Positions 1 through 8,400 of a stretch of 38,385 nt of DNA are shown here, in pieces (the stretch's first letter is position 1; each line of letters opens with the position of its first letter). The notes beneath the pieces were generated by a model, which had not been told where the DNA came from, did not search any database, and worked only from the letters and a program-made list of their open reading frames with translations. Made by a program: the position numbers and the translations under genes. Source of the stretch: Chloroflexota bacterium (GTDB taxonomy: Bacteria > Chloroflexota > Anaerolineae > Aggregatilineales > Ch27); contig JAIOAT010000035.1 of NCBI GenBank assembly GCA_019873685.1, positions 1 through 38,385 of the forward strand, given 5' to 3'.

Positions 1-2669
1 ACATCGTCAACCAGCAACGGTTCCCGCGTGCGTAATACTTCGGCAACCACGCCCTGGTTGATTTCGGTGTACTGGCGGTGTTGCAGGCCATTGCCGTTGG
101 CCAGCCGCCAGTACAGGCTCAGCGGGCGGTCTGAACCAGCTTCAGCTTTACCGGCGTTGAGCGGGATTGCACCCGGCTCGATCAGGGCGCAGCCCAGCAG
201 GTCGGCGCGGGTGACCGTATAGACCGCATCCAGCACTTCCCGGATAATCGAGACTTCGTCCGTGCTGACGGAAATGCGCCGCAACACATTCTGCAGCACA
301 TTGATCTCCAGGACACGGTCGCTCAATTCGGCTTCGGTCAGCTGGTGGAAGCGGGCGTTTTCCACAGCGGTGGCTACCTGAATGGCAATCGCTTCCGCCA
401 GACTGATGTCGTCGCTGCTCAGCGGGGATCGCTCCACCCTGCCCAGGATCAACGCCCCCAGCGCGTCATCCCGAACGGCCAGCGGGATGAAGATCAGCGT
501 CTGCAAGCCGGACTGGGCGAAGATTTCATGCAGGGCCGGGCTAAGGGTGGGGTCGCCGGCCATAAACGCCCGCGACCAGTGACTCTGCAACGCTTCGCCA
601 ATCTCCGGGTTGGCGGTCAGCGGGCAGAGCAGCGCAGGCGGCGGCGCAAAGCTCATATCCCGTTTGCTGGCATGGGCCTGTACAACCAGGCAGTCTTCCT
701 CACGGTTCCACAGCGTCAGCATGGCCATGTCGACATCGAGCACTTCGACCGTCCAGATCACCACCGATTCGGTGACCTTTTCCAGGGCCAGGCTTTCCGA
801 AAAGACGCGGGCCGTCTCAACCAGGTAGGCCAGCCGCTGGACATTGCGCCGGGTCTCTTCAAAGAGCCGGCTGTTCTCGATGGCAATGGCAGCCTGGTTG
901 GCGACCATTTGCAGCAGGTAGCGCTGGTTCTCGTCAGGCGTGTGGGGCCGGTCAAAGAAGATCGCCACAAAGCCCAGCGCATCCTGAACCGGCGTGAGCG
1001 TCTTGCCGTTGATCTGGTTGCGGATGGAAATGAACGGCACTACGGTCATGCTGTGCAGAGGTGTTCCGGCCAGGGAAGGCGCCAGCCAGGCCGTGCGGGC
1101 ATCGGTGTGGAGATCAGCGATGCTGACCATACGGGGCCAGGAGAGCAAAGCATCCCATCCACCCGTGTTGCTGAGCGAACCGGCCAGCGCCGCCTCCGCA
1201 CCGTCCGGCAGGCCAACGCTGTGCGCGATGTGATAAGACGCCGTCCCCGACTTGAGGAAGATCGCCGCGCCGGAGCCGCCGCTCACGTCGCAGGCCACGC
1301 TGCACACTTCCCGCAGGATCACCTCGCTGTTGAGGCTGGCGTTGACCACATTGGACACGTGGTTCACCGCCAGCAGGCCGTCGGTGAACTTCTGGGCCTC
1401 GCTGCGCAGATACAGGTTACGCAGAGCGCTGGCGGCCTGTGAAGCGATCGTCTCCAGCACGCTTTGTTCCGCCAGGGTATAGGCCCCGGCGACATCAGGA
1501 TGCTGCACAGCCAGCACGCCGTAGACAGTGTCATGCAACTGGATCGGCACGCCCAGGTAGGCGCGGCAGGGCGGCCCGTCGCCGGTGCGCAGCAGGGGGT
1601 CCCCCCCATCCAGCGATAGCAGGGCGGCCCGCCGCTGGATGATTGCCTCGATCGGCCCCTCACCCCAGGGGCGGTCCGGCCAGTGGGTGCGCCGGTAGTT
1701 TTCCACTACCAGCGGGAAGGTGATGCGCTGCTGGCCCGGTTCGGGTACAGCGATATAGAAGATCGGCGCGTCGATCAGGCGGTTGACCTGCTGGTAAAGG
1801 GACTCGAAGAGCATCTGCGGCGTGGTAGCCGTGGTCAGCGCCTTGCTGACGATGTTGAGGATGCTGAGTTCATCGATGCGGCGGTAAAGCGCGCTGCGGG
1901 AAAGAGTCAGGGCGCGCAGTCCCAGCGCGCCCAGGATAAGCGGCAACAGGCTGAGGGTGACAACCATCCGGCCCGCCTGATAGTACAGCAGGGTCATGAC
2001 CACCGCCGGGACGGTCAACAACAGGTCCAGCCCAACCCAGTACACGCGGACATAAAGCGGATAGAGGCGGTCTACCTGCCGCTTCCCCTGGATCAACGGC
2101 AGCCGCATGACCAGACTGCGCAACCCCAGCGCCACCCCCAGCAGAACGGCCAGACGCGGCAGATCAGTCTCCTGCAGGTTCACCAGCGGCTGGCTGCCCC
2201 CGGCAGCCGCGTAAGCCGCCGCACTACCCAGCAACCCTGCGCCTACCCCCATCAGCTGGGGCAGGACACGTTGCCGCAGAAAGCGGTGCTTCCCCTGCGG
2301 AACGGTAGAGATCAGCCCATCGCTGAGGTGGACGTACTGGATTACGCTGGCGAGGAGCATCCCGGCGATCAGCAGCAGAACAGCTGAAGTCAGGTCGAAG
2401 GTCAGGTAGGCAGCCAGCAACGGCAGCAACAACCCCAGCACATCGCTCGCCGGAACGCCTTCCACCGAGAGCGGGTTAAGGGCGTACAGCACGAAGGTGA
2501 TCAAATAGACCGCCCACAACAGGCGGTCAAACGTGGCGGCAGGCGCTTCATCCCCCAGGAAGGTCAGCCACAGCGCCAGGCCCAGACCGAGCAGAACCAG
2601 CGCCAGGTATGACCAGCGGAACGCCTCACGCGATGTTTTCAGGGAAACCGTCGAGGCGGTCATGTCCAT
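1..2669 (-). CDS. Multi-GAF membrane sensor protein (C-terminus beyond window)
   Basis: Reading the minus strand from an ATG at 2669 gives an open frame of 889 codons that runs off the window at base 1. GGGAGA lies about 9 nt before this ATG; a second in-frame ATG is two codons later. Residues 1 to about 255 are hydrophobic, with many leucines and several predicted membrane helices. A helical linker (LSILNIVSKAL, about residue 264) follows, then about three and a half GAF-type repeats: roughly 275-440, 440-605, 610-775, and one starting near 785. Each ends in the typical GAF exit helix, such as NQAAIAIENSRLFEE near 590 and IQVATAVENARFH near 760. GAF domains bind small ligands or sense redox state. 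The output domain (kinase, GGDEF or phosphatase) lies outside the window, so the signalling mode is unknown. Antisense frames here, including a 365-codon one, are shadows. Confidence 0.85.
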   Translation of the reverse strand, partial: MDMTASTVSLKTSREAFRWSYLALVLLGLGLALWLTFLGDEAPAATFDRLLWAVYLITFVLYALNPLSVEGVPASDVLGLLLPLLAAYLTFDLTSAVLLLIAGMLLASVIQYVHLSDGLISTVPQGKHRFLRQRVLPQLMGVGAGLLGSAAAYAAAGGSQPLVNLQETDLPRLAVLLGVALGLRSLVMRLPLIQGKRQVDRLYPLYVRVYWVGLDLLLTVPAVVMTLLYYQAGRMVVTLSLLPLILGALGLRALTLSRSALYRRIDELSILNIVSKALTTATTPQMLFESLYQQVNRLIDAPIFYIAVPEPGQQRITFPLVVENYRRTHWPDRPWGEGPIEAIIQRRAALLSLDGGDPLLRTGDGPPCRAYLGVPIQLHDTVYGVLAVQHPDVAGAYTLAEQSVLETIASQAASALRNLYLRSEAQKFTDGLLAVNHVSNVVNASLNSEVILREVCSVACDVSGGSGAAIFLKSGTASYHIAHSVGLPDGAEAALAGSLSNTGGWDALLSWPRMVSIADLHTDARTAWLAPSLAGTPLHSMTVVPFISIRNQINGKTLTPVQDALGFVAIFFDRPHTPDENQRYLLQMVANQAAIAIENSRLFEETRRNVQRLAYLVETARVFSESLALEKVTESVVIWTVEVLDVDMAMLTLWNREEDCLVVQAHASKRDMSFAPPPALLCPLTANPEIGEALQSHWSRAFMAGDPTLSPALHEIFAQSGLQTLIFIPLAVRDDALGALILGRVERSPLSSDDISLAEAIAIQVATAVENARFHQLTEAELSDRVLEINVLQNVLRRISVSTDEVSIIREVLDAVYTVTRADLLGCALIEPGAIPLNAGKAEAGSDRPLSLYWRLANGNGLQHRQYTEINQGVVAEVLRTREPLLVDD

Positions 2670-2963
2670 CGCCCAGTCTCCCTGGTCAATAATCCGGGCC
2701 GATCGCTCATACGGATAAACGCCAGGTCGATAAATTCGCTACCAATGATTCCGGCCGTTGAAAGGATAGCTGCGCCGGGCAGGCTGCCAGGCCCCCCTGC
2801 CTGCCGCCAGCGTGCGGTCTATAATGTTAATAAATCCTTACTTTACTGTAGCACACAATGCCTGCTGAATCAATGAGCCTGCCCGGATCAGTATGGCCTA
2901 AACGATTTCTTAATAGACCTATAGCGTGTTGCTCTTATCGGACTGTTAGAGAATTCGCCAGGG
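2670..2963. other. Intergenic region, AT-rich
   Basis: About 290 bases separate the glutaredoxin-like gene's stop from the sensor gene's start, both on the minus strand. The stretch around 2815-2940 is clearly more AT-rich than its surroundings and probably carries the sensor gene's promoter, but I could not pick a convincing pair of promoter hexamers. No ORF, hairpin or RNA gene is evident. Confidence 0.4.
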
Positions 2964-3305
2964 TCAAACGGCATCCGCCGCCAGCAGGCCGTGCCTGACC
3001 AGCCAGGCGGCGAGTTGCTCGGCGCTCGGCTCGGTCAGAATCGTGCCGCGATCCACGCCCCGCGGACTCTGGCCGGGGGCCAGCGGCAGGGCCGGGGCAA
3101 CAGGAGTCCTTTGCCCCGGGGCAGCGATGACCAGCGTCGGGACAGAGAGGTAGCCTACATTCTGCAGCAGCCATTCCCGCGCCGCCGGGTCAGCATCGAT
3201 GTCGATCTCCCGGCAGGGGATGCCATGGCGGGCCAGCAGAGCGCGGGCAACGCCGACGTAATAGCAGCCCCAGTTGCGGGTATACATCACCAGTTCGCGG
3301 TCCAC
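2964..3305 (-). CDS. Glutaredoxin-like thioredoxin-fold protein with a single active-site Cys
   Basis: 113-residue protein. I chose the GTG at 3305 because AGGAGG (3311-3316) sits 5 nt before it. A longer frame exists upstream but overlaps the amidase gene. The fold is glutaredoxin-like: strand VMYTR, then WGCYYV (residues 12-17) where the CxxC active site normally lies, a helix, IDIDADPAA, and a cis-proline loop LSVPTLVI with Pro56. The resolving cysteine is absent: only Cys14 remains at the active site, and Cys31 is elsewhere. It could act as a monothiol glutaredoxin or a non-redox thioredoxin fold. It starts 29 nt after the amidase stop, so the two are probably cotranscribed. Assignment to the fold is firm; the activity is inferred. 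Confidence 0.75.
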   Translation of the reverse strand: MDRELVMYTRNWGCYYVGVARALLARHGIPCREIDIDADPAAREWLLQNVGYLSVPTLVIAAPGQRTPVAPALPLAPGQSPRGVDRGTILTEPSAEQLAAWLVRHGLLAADAV

Positions 3306-3334
3306 AGCCACCTCCTCAGCGGATTGTCTGGCGC

Positions 3335-4669
3335 TCAAGACAGGCCGGGCGAAGGCAGGGGTGTAGGCGTCGATTCCAGCGTCGGCCAGGGAGTAAGCTC
3401 CGGCAACGGCGTGGGCACCGTTTGCTCCAGGAAGCACAGCAGTCCCTGGACGATTCCCTCCGCCAGCAGATCAGGCCGGTTTTCCAGCAAATCGCGATCC
3501 TCGTACAGAAAGCCCAGTTCGATAATCCCCGCCGGGGTCACCTCAGAAATCTCGTTGAAGCTATGGTACTCGGTCATGTCGCGGGTGATGCTGGGATGCA
3601 CCGGCATATTGGTGACTGCCTGGTAGCGCTGGAGCAGGCAGTCGCGCAGGCGCAGGTCGTCGGCGCGGGCGGACGTGCGGGAGGCCGGCGGCGCGACCTT
3701 GAAGCCGGTCGCGCCGGGCAGGTTGAACTGGTGGCAAGAATCGGCGTGAATGGACAGCAGCACGGAAGCCTGGTAGCCATCCAGGCGCGGGTCCCACTCG
3801 TCCAGCAGGTCAACATCGTAGCCCCGGCGGCTGAGCGCCTGGACAACAAGCTGGGCCACATTGCGGTTGACCTCAGCCTCGGTCAGACCGTCCGGGCAAA
3901 CCGCGCCGGGATCGCTGCGACCGGTGCTGGGATGCGGCCCCCAGTGCCCGCTGACGATGCCGATGCGCCGCATCCAGATCGGCGTCGGGATGGGCGTCGG
4001 CGGCGATTGGGCGCTGAGGGTGGCGTAGGCCGGGCGCAGACCCTCCCGTGTTTCGTCGCTCAGGAAGCTGGCCGGAGTCCAGAACGTGAAGATGGTGGCG
4101 ATCAGGGCGGCGGCAGCAGCAACGACCATCAGCGACTGGATCATGTTGAGCAGCGGGCTGGCATGGCGCGCCCTGGCCCGGCGCTCCCGGCGACGGCGAG
4201 CGCGGGCGGCGGCGGGGTCTTCCTGGATGGCCGCTGATGCCCCCCCTGCAGCGGTCGCCTGTATAACAGGCGCCGCCGACGCCCCCTGCCCGGCAGGCGC
4301 GGCGACAGACTCATCCGGCGCTTCAACCGGGATCGGCAGCGGCCCCTGATCTGCCGCTTTATGCATCAGCGCCGCCTCCAGCCAGGCCGGACCGGTTTCT
4401 CCGGCAGCTTCTTCCGGTCGGACGCTAACATCCTGCAGCCAGGCCGGAACGCCTTCCGCCGGTGTAGGGATATTCGCTGCGGCATGATCATCGGGGGGCC
4501 GTGCCGGTGGCGGAGTCGGAGGCGGTGATGCTGCCGCGCGCGCCCGGCGCGCCGCGGCCTCGGCTACCCGCCGGTCGCGGATGCGCCGCAGCCAATCCGG
4601 GATTTCGTCTGGCCCGCCAGCAGGCGGGGGATCGCCGGGCGTCGGGGGTTGGATGGGTTCGTCGCTCAT
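3335..4669 (-). CDS. Membrane-anchored N-acetylmuramoyl-L-alanine amidase (Amidase_3)
   Basis: 444 residues. A long Pro/Ala-rich N-terminal tail (1-170), likely cytoplasmic, contains three P-x-WL motifs (IPDWL about 23, VPAWL about 74, GPAWL about 93). It ends in an Arg-rich stretch before one membrane helix at about 175-197. The extracellular part (235-424) is an Amidase_3 zinc hydrolase, which cleaves the amide bond between MurNAc and the stem peptide of murein. Likely zinc ligands and catalytic residues are His242 (SGHWG), a Glu at 264 or 266, His308 (LLSIHAD) and Glu384 (GIIELGFL). The C-terminus is Thr/Pro-rich. The ATG at 4669 has no Shine-Dalgarno sequence but lies 8 nt after a TATGAT box, so translation may be leaderless. 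The glutaredoxin-like gene follows. Confidence 0.88.
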   Translation of the reverse strand: MSDEPIQPPTPGDPPPAGGPDEIPDWLRRIRDRRVAEAAARRARAAASPPPTPPPARPPDDHAAANIPTPAEGVPAWLQDVSVRPEEAAGETGPAWLEAALMHKAADQGPLPIPVEAPDESVAAPAGQGASAAPVIQATAAGGASAAIQEDPAAARARRRRERRARARHASPLLNMIQSLMVVAAAAALIATIFTFWTPASFLSDETREGLRPAYATLSAQSPPTPIPTPIWMRRIGIVSGHWGPHPSTGRSDPGAVCPDGLTEAEVNRNVAQLVVQALSRRGYDVDLLDEWDPRLDGYQASVLLSIHADSCHQFNLPGATGFKVAPPASRTSARADDLRLRDCLLQRYQAVTNMPVHPSITRDMTEYHSFNEISEVTPAGIIELGFLYEDRDLLENRPDLLAEGIVQGLLCFLEQTVPTPLPELTPWPTLESTPTPLPSPGLS

Positions 4670-4677
4670 GAGCGGGG

Positions 4678-4707
4678 ATCATACCAGCCCTGCCCTGCCA
4701 TCCGCAA
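4678..4707 (-). promoter_or_regulatory. Promoter of the amidase gene, leaderless type
   Basis: On the minus strand TTGCGG (4702-4707) and TATGAT (4678-4683) are separated by 18 bp. The -10 box ends 8 nt before the ATG at 4669, so a typical start of transcription would fall at or next to the start codon. No ribosome binding site is present in those 8 nt. Confidence 0.5.
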
Positions 4708-4851
4708 GCACCCGGCAGCGCAGGGATGAGACCGGAGGCCGGGAGACCGCGACGTCGGCGGTATGGACAACCGTCAGCAGGCTGGCAATCGGGGTCTGTT
4801 GGCGGTTAAGATAGTAAGGGAAGGAACGGCGAATTGCCGGGGGAAACTACG

Positions 4852-5802
4852 ATGCATGAGACTGCCGCGCCCGCTTATGTTGCGCTGCTGGAAAGCGGCG
4901 AACTGGCCCGCCGGGCGGAAGAAGCCTGCCGCCTGATGACGGCCTGCGTCCTGTGCGCGTGGAAGTGCCGGGTCAACCGCACCGCCGGAAAGATCGGCTT
5001 TTGCCGCACCGGGACGCTGCCGCGGGTCAGTTCTTACTTCCCCCACCTGGGCGAGGAAGATTGCCTGCGCGGCTGGCGCGGCTCCGGCACGATCTTCTTC
5101 GCCAACTGCAACATGCGCTGCCAGTACTGCCAGAACTACGAGATCAGTGCGCTGGGCCAGGGCACGGAGATCACGCCGGAGGCGCTGGCAGGGATGATGC
5201 TGGAATTGCAGGAGGCCGGCTGCCACAACATCAACTTCGTCTCGCCCAGCCATGTCGTCGCGCCGATCCTGGTCGCCGTGCTGATCGCGGCTCAGGCCGG
5301 GCTGCGCCTGCCGCTGGTCTACAACACCGGCGGCTACGATTCGCCGGAAGCGCTGGCCCTGCTGGATGGCGTGATCGACATCTACATGCCGGATATGAAG
5401 TACGGCGACGCCGCCATTGCCCAGAAGTACAGCAAGGTGCCGGACTACCCCCGTCACAACTACCGCGCCGTGCGGGAGATGCACCGTCAGGTCGGCGACC
5501 TGGTGATCGACCCGGCGACCGGCCTGGCCCGGCGCGGGCTGCTGGTCCGCCATCTGATCCTGCCCGGTGGGCTGGCCGGGACGAAAGCGGTCATGCGTTT
5601 TCTGGCCAAAGAGATTTCGCCAGATACTTACGTCAATCTGATGCCGCAGTACCGGCCCGCCTACCGCGCCGCAACGGAGGATATGGGCGTGCTCAGCCGC
5701 CCGGTCACCGCTGAAGAAGTGGATGAAGCCTACACAATCGCCCGGAAGGCTGGCCTGCATCGCTTTGATGCCCGGCGTCCCTTTGCCATCTGGCAGGTCT
5801 GA
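4852..5802 (+). CDS. Radical SAM protein related to pyruvate formate-lyase activating enzymes (PflX/COG1313-like)
   Basis: 316 residues from the ATG at 4852, preceded by GGGGGA about 8 nt upstream. A TTG at 4834 is an alternative start. The radical SAM cluster motif is C86-N-M-R-C90-Q-Y-C93, which holds a 4Fe-4S cluster and cleaves S-adenosylmethionine. Four more cysteines lie before it (32, 35, 39, 51), as expected for the COG1313 group of PFL-activase-like proteins. Further signatures are YNTGGYDS, DIYMPDMKYG and VNLMPQYRP. The substrate of this group is unknown. The next gene is 59 nt away on the same strand, but HEAT proteins do not clarify the role. Family assignment is strong; the target is not known. 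Confidence 0.88.
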   Translation: MHETAAPAYVALLESGELARRAEEACRLMTACVLCAWKCRVNRTAGKIGFCRTGTLPRVSSYFPHLGEEDCLRGWRGSGTIFFANCNMRCQYCQNYEISALGQGTEITPEALAGMMLELQEAGCHNINFVSPSHVVAPILVAVLIAAQAGLRLPLVYNTGGYDSPEALALLDGVIDIYMPDMKYGDAAIAQKYSKVPDYPRHNYRAVREMHRQVGDLVIDPATGLARRGLLVRHLILPGGLAGTKAVMRFLAKEISPDTYVNLMPQYRPAYRAATEDMGVLSRPVTAEEVDEAYTIARKAGLHRFDARRPFAIWQV

Positions 5803-5861
5803 GCGCCGGGTAAACAGGACCGTTGCCCGGCGAAACCCACACGAGGATTCAAGGGCAAGAG

Positions 5862-6353
5862 ATGACCCATACCCGCAACGTCGATACGCTGATCGCTATC
5901 CTGCGCGACCCGCGCCGGGGCCTGGCTGTCCAGGATGAGGCCGTGCGCCAGCTGGCCCGCTACGCCGAGGAAGCCATCCCGCCGTTGATCGCGCTCCTGA
6001 GCGACGAGGATACTGGTGTGCGCGGGCGGGCCGCAGCGGCGCTGGGCCGCTGCGGAGCCAGGGCCATCGCGCCGCTGCGGGCGGCGCTGCCGGACGCCGC
6101 CCCGCTGACCCGCCGGGGCATCGCCCTGGCGCTGGGGCTGACGCGCAGCGCGCGGGCGGTGCGCCCGCTGGTCGGGCTGCTGGCTGACCCTGACGCGGAA
6201 ACGCGCCGCCGGGCGGCTGTCGCCCTGGGCTGGCTGGGCAATGATTACGCCGTTGACGCCCTGACTGCCGCCATCAATAACGATGAAGAAGAGGCGGTGC
6301 GCGCCGCCGCTCAGGACGCCCTGGCGAAGATCTGCGCCGGGCGCAGGCCCTGA
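5862..6353 (+). CDS. Small HEAT-repeat protein
   Basis: 163 residues from the ATG at 5862, with AAGGG about 7 nt upstream; a TTG at 5823 would add 13 residues but lacks a good ribosome site. The sequence is a run of short PBS-lyase-type HEAT repeats of about 31 residues. Each pairs a helix like IPPLIALLSDED or VRPLVGLLADPD with a helix like VRGRAAAALGRCG or TRRRAAVALGWLG. Such repeats form a curved helical scaffold for protein binding, and some relatives are phycobilin lyases. No enzymatic motif is visible. It is followed after 32 nt by a larger HEAT-like protein, so the pair may be an operon. No partner can be named. Confidence 0.82.
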   Translation: MTHTRNVDTLIAILRDPRRGLAVQDEAVRQLARYAEEAIPPLIALLSDEDTGVRGRAAAALGRCGARAIAPLRAALPDAAPLTRRGIALALGLTRSARAVRPLVGLLADPDAETRRRAAVALGWLGNDYAVDALTAAINNDEEEAVRAAAQDALAKICAGRRP

Positions 6354-6385
6354 GTCTGGCTACTCCGCATCACAGGAGGACGGTC

Positions 6386-7672
6386 GTGCTGGAAGACCTG
6401 GATCGGATTGACTGGGCACACCTCAGGCATTCTCATGGTATGGCGACCGAGTTCCCCACGTGGATTCGCCAGCTTCGCTCGGATGATGCTGCTACCCGCC
6501 AGGAAGCTCAGGAGACCCTGTTCGAATACAGCAATCATCAGGGCAGCATCTACGAGGTAACCCCTTACCTCGTCCCCTTCCTCATTGAACTGGCCGCGGC
6601 AAAGGATACGCCCGATCGAGCCGCATTGCTCTACCACCTGGGGAACATCGGGCGATGCTGCAACTGGACGGTGGCCCGGAGCATCTATGGCGGCGACGAG
6701 CACGAGACATACGAGCGGATCAAGGGCGGACTGGAGCTTTACCTGGCGTTACTGGATGACAGCGATTCCGAAGTGCGGCTGGCCGCCTTCTTTGCCGCCA
6801 CCGCCGTAACGCTGTTCGTCAATATCTGGAATGTCCTGGAGCAGCTTATGACGGCCCTTGAGCGTGAGGGCGATCCTGCCGCCAGAGTCGAGATGATCGG
6901 GTGGCTGGGCGAGTACACACGCGGCAAAATCCGGCGGGACACCCCCGCCGGGCATGCCATATCAGGTCAAAAACTGGTGGCATTTCTCTGCCGGTTGACC
7001 CGACCGGAAGAGGATCGGCGGGTCAGGCTTGCCGCCGCTCTGACCTACCTGACGCTATGGGGAGATTGGACCCGGGAGGCCGCCGCCTTCCGCCCGCTAT
7101 TTCGGGATGTCCTGGCGCAACCGGAAGCATATGCGGGTTCGGATGATGGACTGGCGTGCCTGATCATGCTTGAAAAGGTCATCGAAGGGCTGATGTTCGA
7201 GCCGCGTGCTGGCCGCCTGGAAGATCTGGCGGCAGGCTTGCGGGCAGCGCGTTACCCTGAGGACGCTCACCTGATCGCACGGGCGCTGCTGGATACCCTC
7301 TTCTGGGGTGTGGTGCGTGCCGATGATGCGAGCTACGGCCCGCCCCGGACAGAGCTGCGCCTGGAACGCCGTCTCCTGGCCGACGGCGACCTGGCTGAGC
7401 GCCCGGACAACCGCGCGATCACCTTTCGGCATTATCCCTGGCAAACGCAGGAGGAAGCCCGGCGACAGGGCTGGTTTTACCTCAGCGATCCGCCCCCAGT
7501 TGATCCCGGCACCCTGTCAGCCGGTGAGCGCGACATGCTCCGGTTGGTGCTGGAAACGCCCCTGGTCTGGATGGTACACAGCAATCTACTGGCCGCTTAC
7601 GGTCTGCCGGTAAACCGCGCCGAGACCCTGCGCCTGCTGGCTGAAAGCGAACCGGGACCTTCCCTGTCCTGA
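6386..7672 (+). CDS. HEAT-like repeat protein of unknown function
   Basis: 428 residues starting at a GTG (6386) that has a strong ribosome site, AGGAGG, about 6 nt upstream. The N-terminal segment (IDWAHLRHSHG, FPTWIRQLRSDD, EVTPYLVPFLIELA) resembles a HEAT-type family common in actinobacteria, in which a histidine-rich entry segment precedes helical pairs. Helical repeats continue to about residue 300, and the last quarter is less regular. No catalytic motif is seen. Some members of the wider family occur near toxin-immunity loci, but nothing here shows such a context. It is convergent with the cupin gene downstream. Confidence 0.75.
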   Translation: MLEDLDRIDWAHLRHSHGMATEFPTWIRQLRSDDAATRQEAQETLFEYSNHQGSIYEVTPYLVPFLIELAAAKDTPDRAALLYHLGNIGRCCNWTVARSIYGGDEHETYERIKGGLELYLALLDDSDSEVRLAAFFAATAVTLFVNIWNVLEQLMTALEREGDPAARVEMIGWLGEYTRGKIRRDTPAGHAISGQKLVAFLCRLTRPEEDRRVRLAAALTYLTLWGDWTREAAAFRPLFRDVLAQPEAYAGSDDGLACLIMLEKVIEGLMFEPRAGRLEDLAAGLRAARYPEDAHLIARALLDTLFWGVVRADDASYGPPRTELRLERRLLADGDLAERPDNRAITFRHYPWQTQEEARRQGWFYLSDPPPVDPGTLSAGERDMLRLVLETPLVWMVHSNLLAAYGLPVNRAETLRLLAESEPGPSLS

Positions 7673-7750
7673 CAGGCAAAGACAACGCACGCCGGTCGTG
7701 GCGAGATTCCAACTGGTAAAGCATGAAGCACGCCGCAATGCGGCGAAGTT

Positions 7751-8131
7751 CTACTCGTCTTCGGTGCCTATGGGATCAATCCCGGCAGTTTCAACCATGA
7801 GCATCACTGTCTTCTTTGGCGCCCTTGTCCGGTGCATGACGCCTCTGGAAATCGTCGCTCCCTGATTAGGGTTAAGCGCGATCGTTTTGTCCTCCAGATC
7901 GATGAGCAATTGTCCGCTCAAGACAAAAAAGAACTCATCGTCGTCTTCATGCTTATGCCAGTGATATTCGCCTTCAACTATCCCAAGCCTGACTACACTG
8001 TTGTTGACCTTGGTTAGCGTCTGATTGAACCATTTCTCGTTGCATTCTTCGACCAGTGCAGGCACATCAATGACTTCCTGATGATCGTACTTGATGTTCA
8101 TTTGCTGTTTGTAGTTGTACTTCTTGCTCAT
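7751..8131 (-). CDS. Single-domain cupin
   Basis: 126 residues from the ATG at 8131, preceded by AGAGGA about 9 nt upstream. A longer in-frame extension to 8326 lacks a ribosome site and does not look like protein. The cupin metal-binding motif is clear: H57-W-H59-K-H61 followed by E66, then the turn FFFVLSGQLLIDLED, with the second motif ending at His100 (GVMHRTRAP). The closest functional class is small cupin_2 proteins, which may be isomerases, metal-binding or sensor proteins; the substrate is unknown. Codon use is markedly more AT-rich than in its neighbours (AAA, AAT, ATA and TTT all present), suggesting recent transfer. A TATAAT lies at 8208-8213 on this strand, without a clear -35 element. 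Confidence 0.85.
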   Translation of the reverse strand: MSKKYNYKQQMNIKYDHQEVIDVPALVEECNEKWFNQTLTKVNNSVVRLGIVEGEYHWHKHEDDDEFFFVLSGQLLIDLEDKTIALNPNQGATISRGVMHRTRAPKKTVMLMVETAGIDPIGTEDE

Positions 8132-8340
8132 TCGATGTTTTCCTCTTTCCTTCTCGAAGAGGGCGAATCGCCAGGTCCACCTGAGTGCCTTTCGATAGAT
8201 ACGGGTGATTATAACGCCCCCGCGACCGAAGCATGGCAGTGAAAACCCGATGCGCAACGGCCACGGTGGTTTGCCTGCCGCGGTCGCAAGACCTTGCCTC
8301 ACTACTGCCAGACCTGGATCAGTCAACAGTCACCCGCCAA

Positions 8341-8373
8341 CAAAAACGCGGCGGGTGAACGTCACCGCCGCGC
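8341..8373 (-). terminator. Rho-independent terminator of the SdrD-like gene
   Basis: On the minus strand a GC-rich hairpin (CGCGGCGGTG pairing with CACCCGCCGCG, one bulged base) is followed directly by TTTTTG. It lies 28 nt after the stop of the gene ending at 8401. Confidence 0.75.
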
Positions 8374-8400
8374 TGATAACATTCCGGCATGGGCAGGCCG

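Noticed and set aside
345-1442. 365-codon plus-strand ORF
   Set aside because: It is antisense to the multi-GAF sensor, whose minus-strand frame gives recognisable GAF helices; the plus-strand frame is rich in Arg, Gln and Gly with no domain.
7673-7750. Small hairpin (CGCCGC/GCGGCG) between the convergent HEAT and cupin genes
   Set aside because: Only 6 bp with a 3-nt loop and no T-run; not a convincing terminator.
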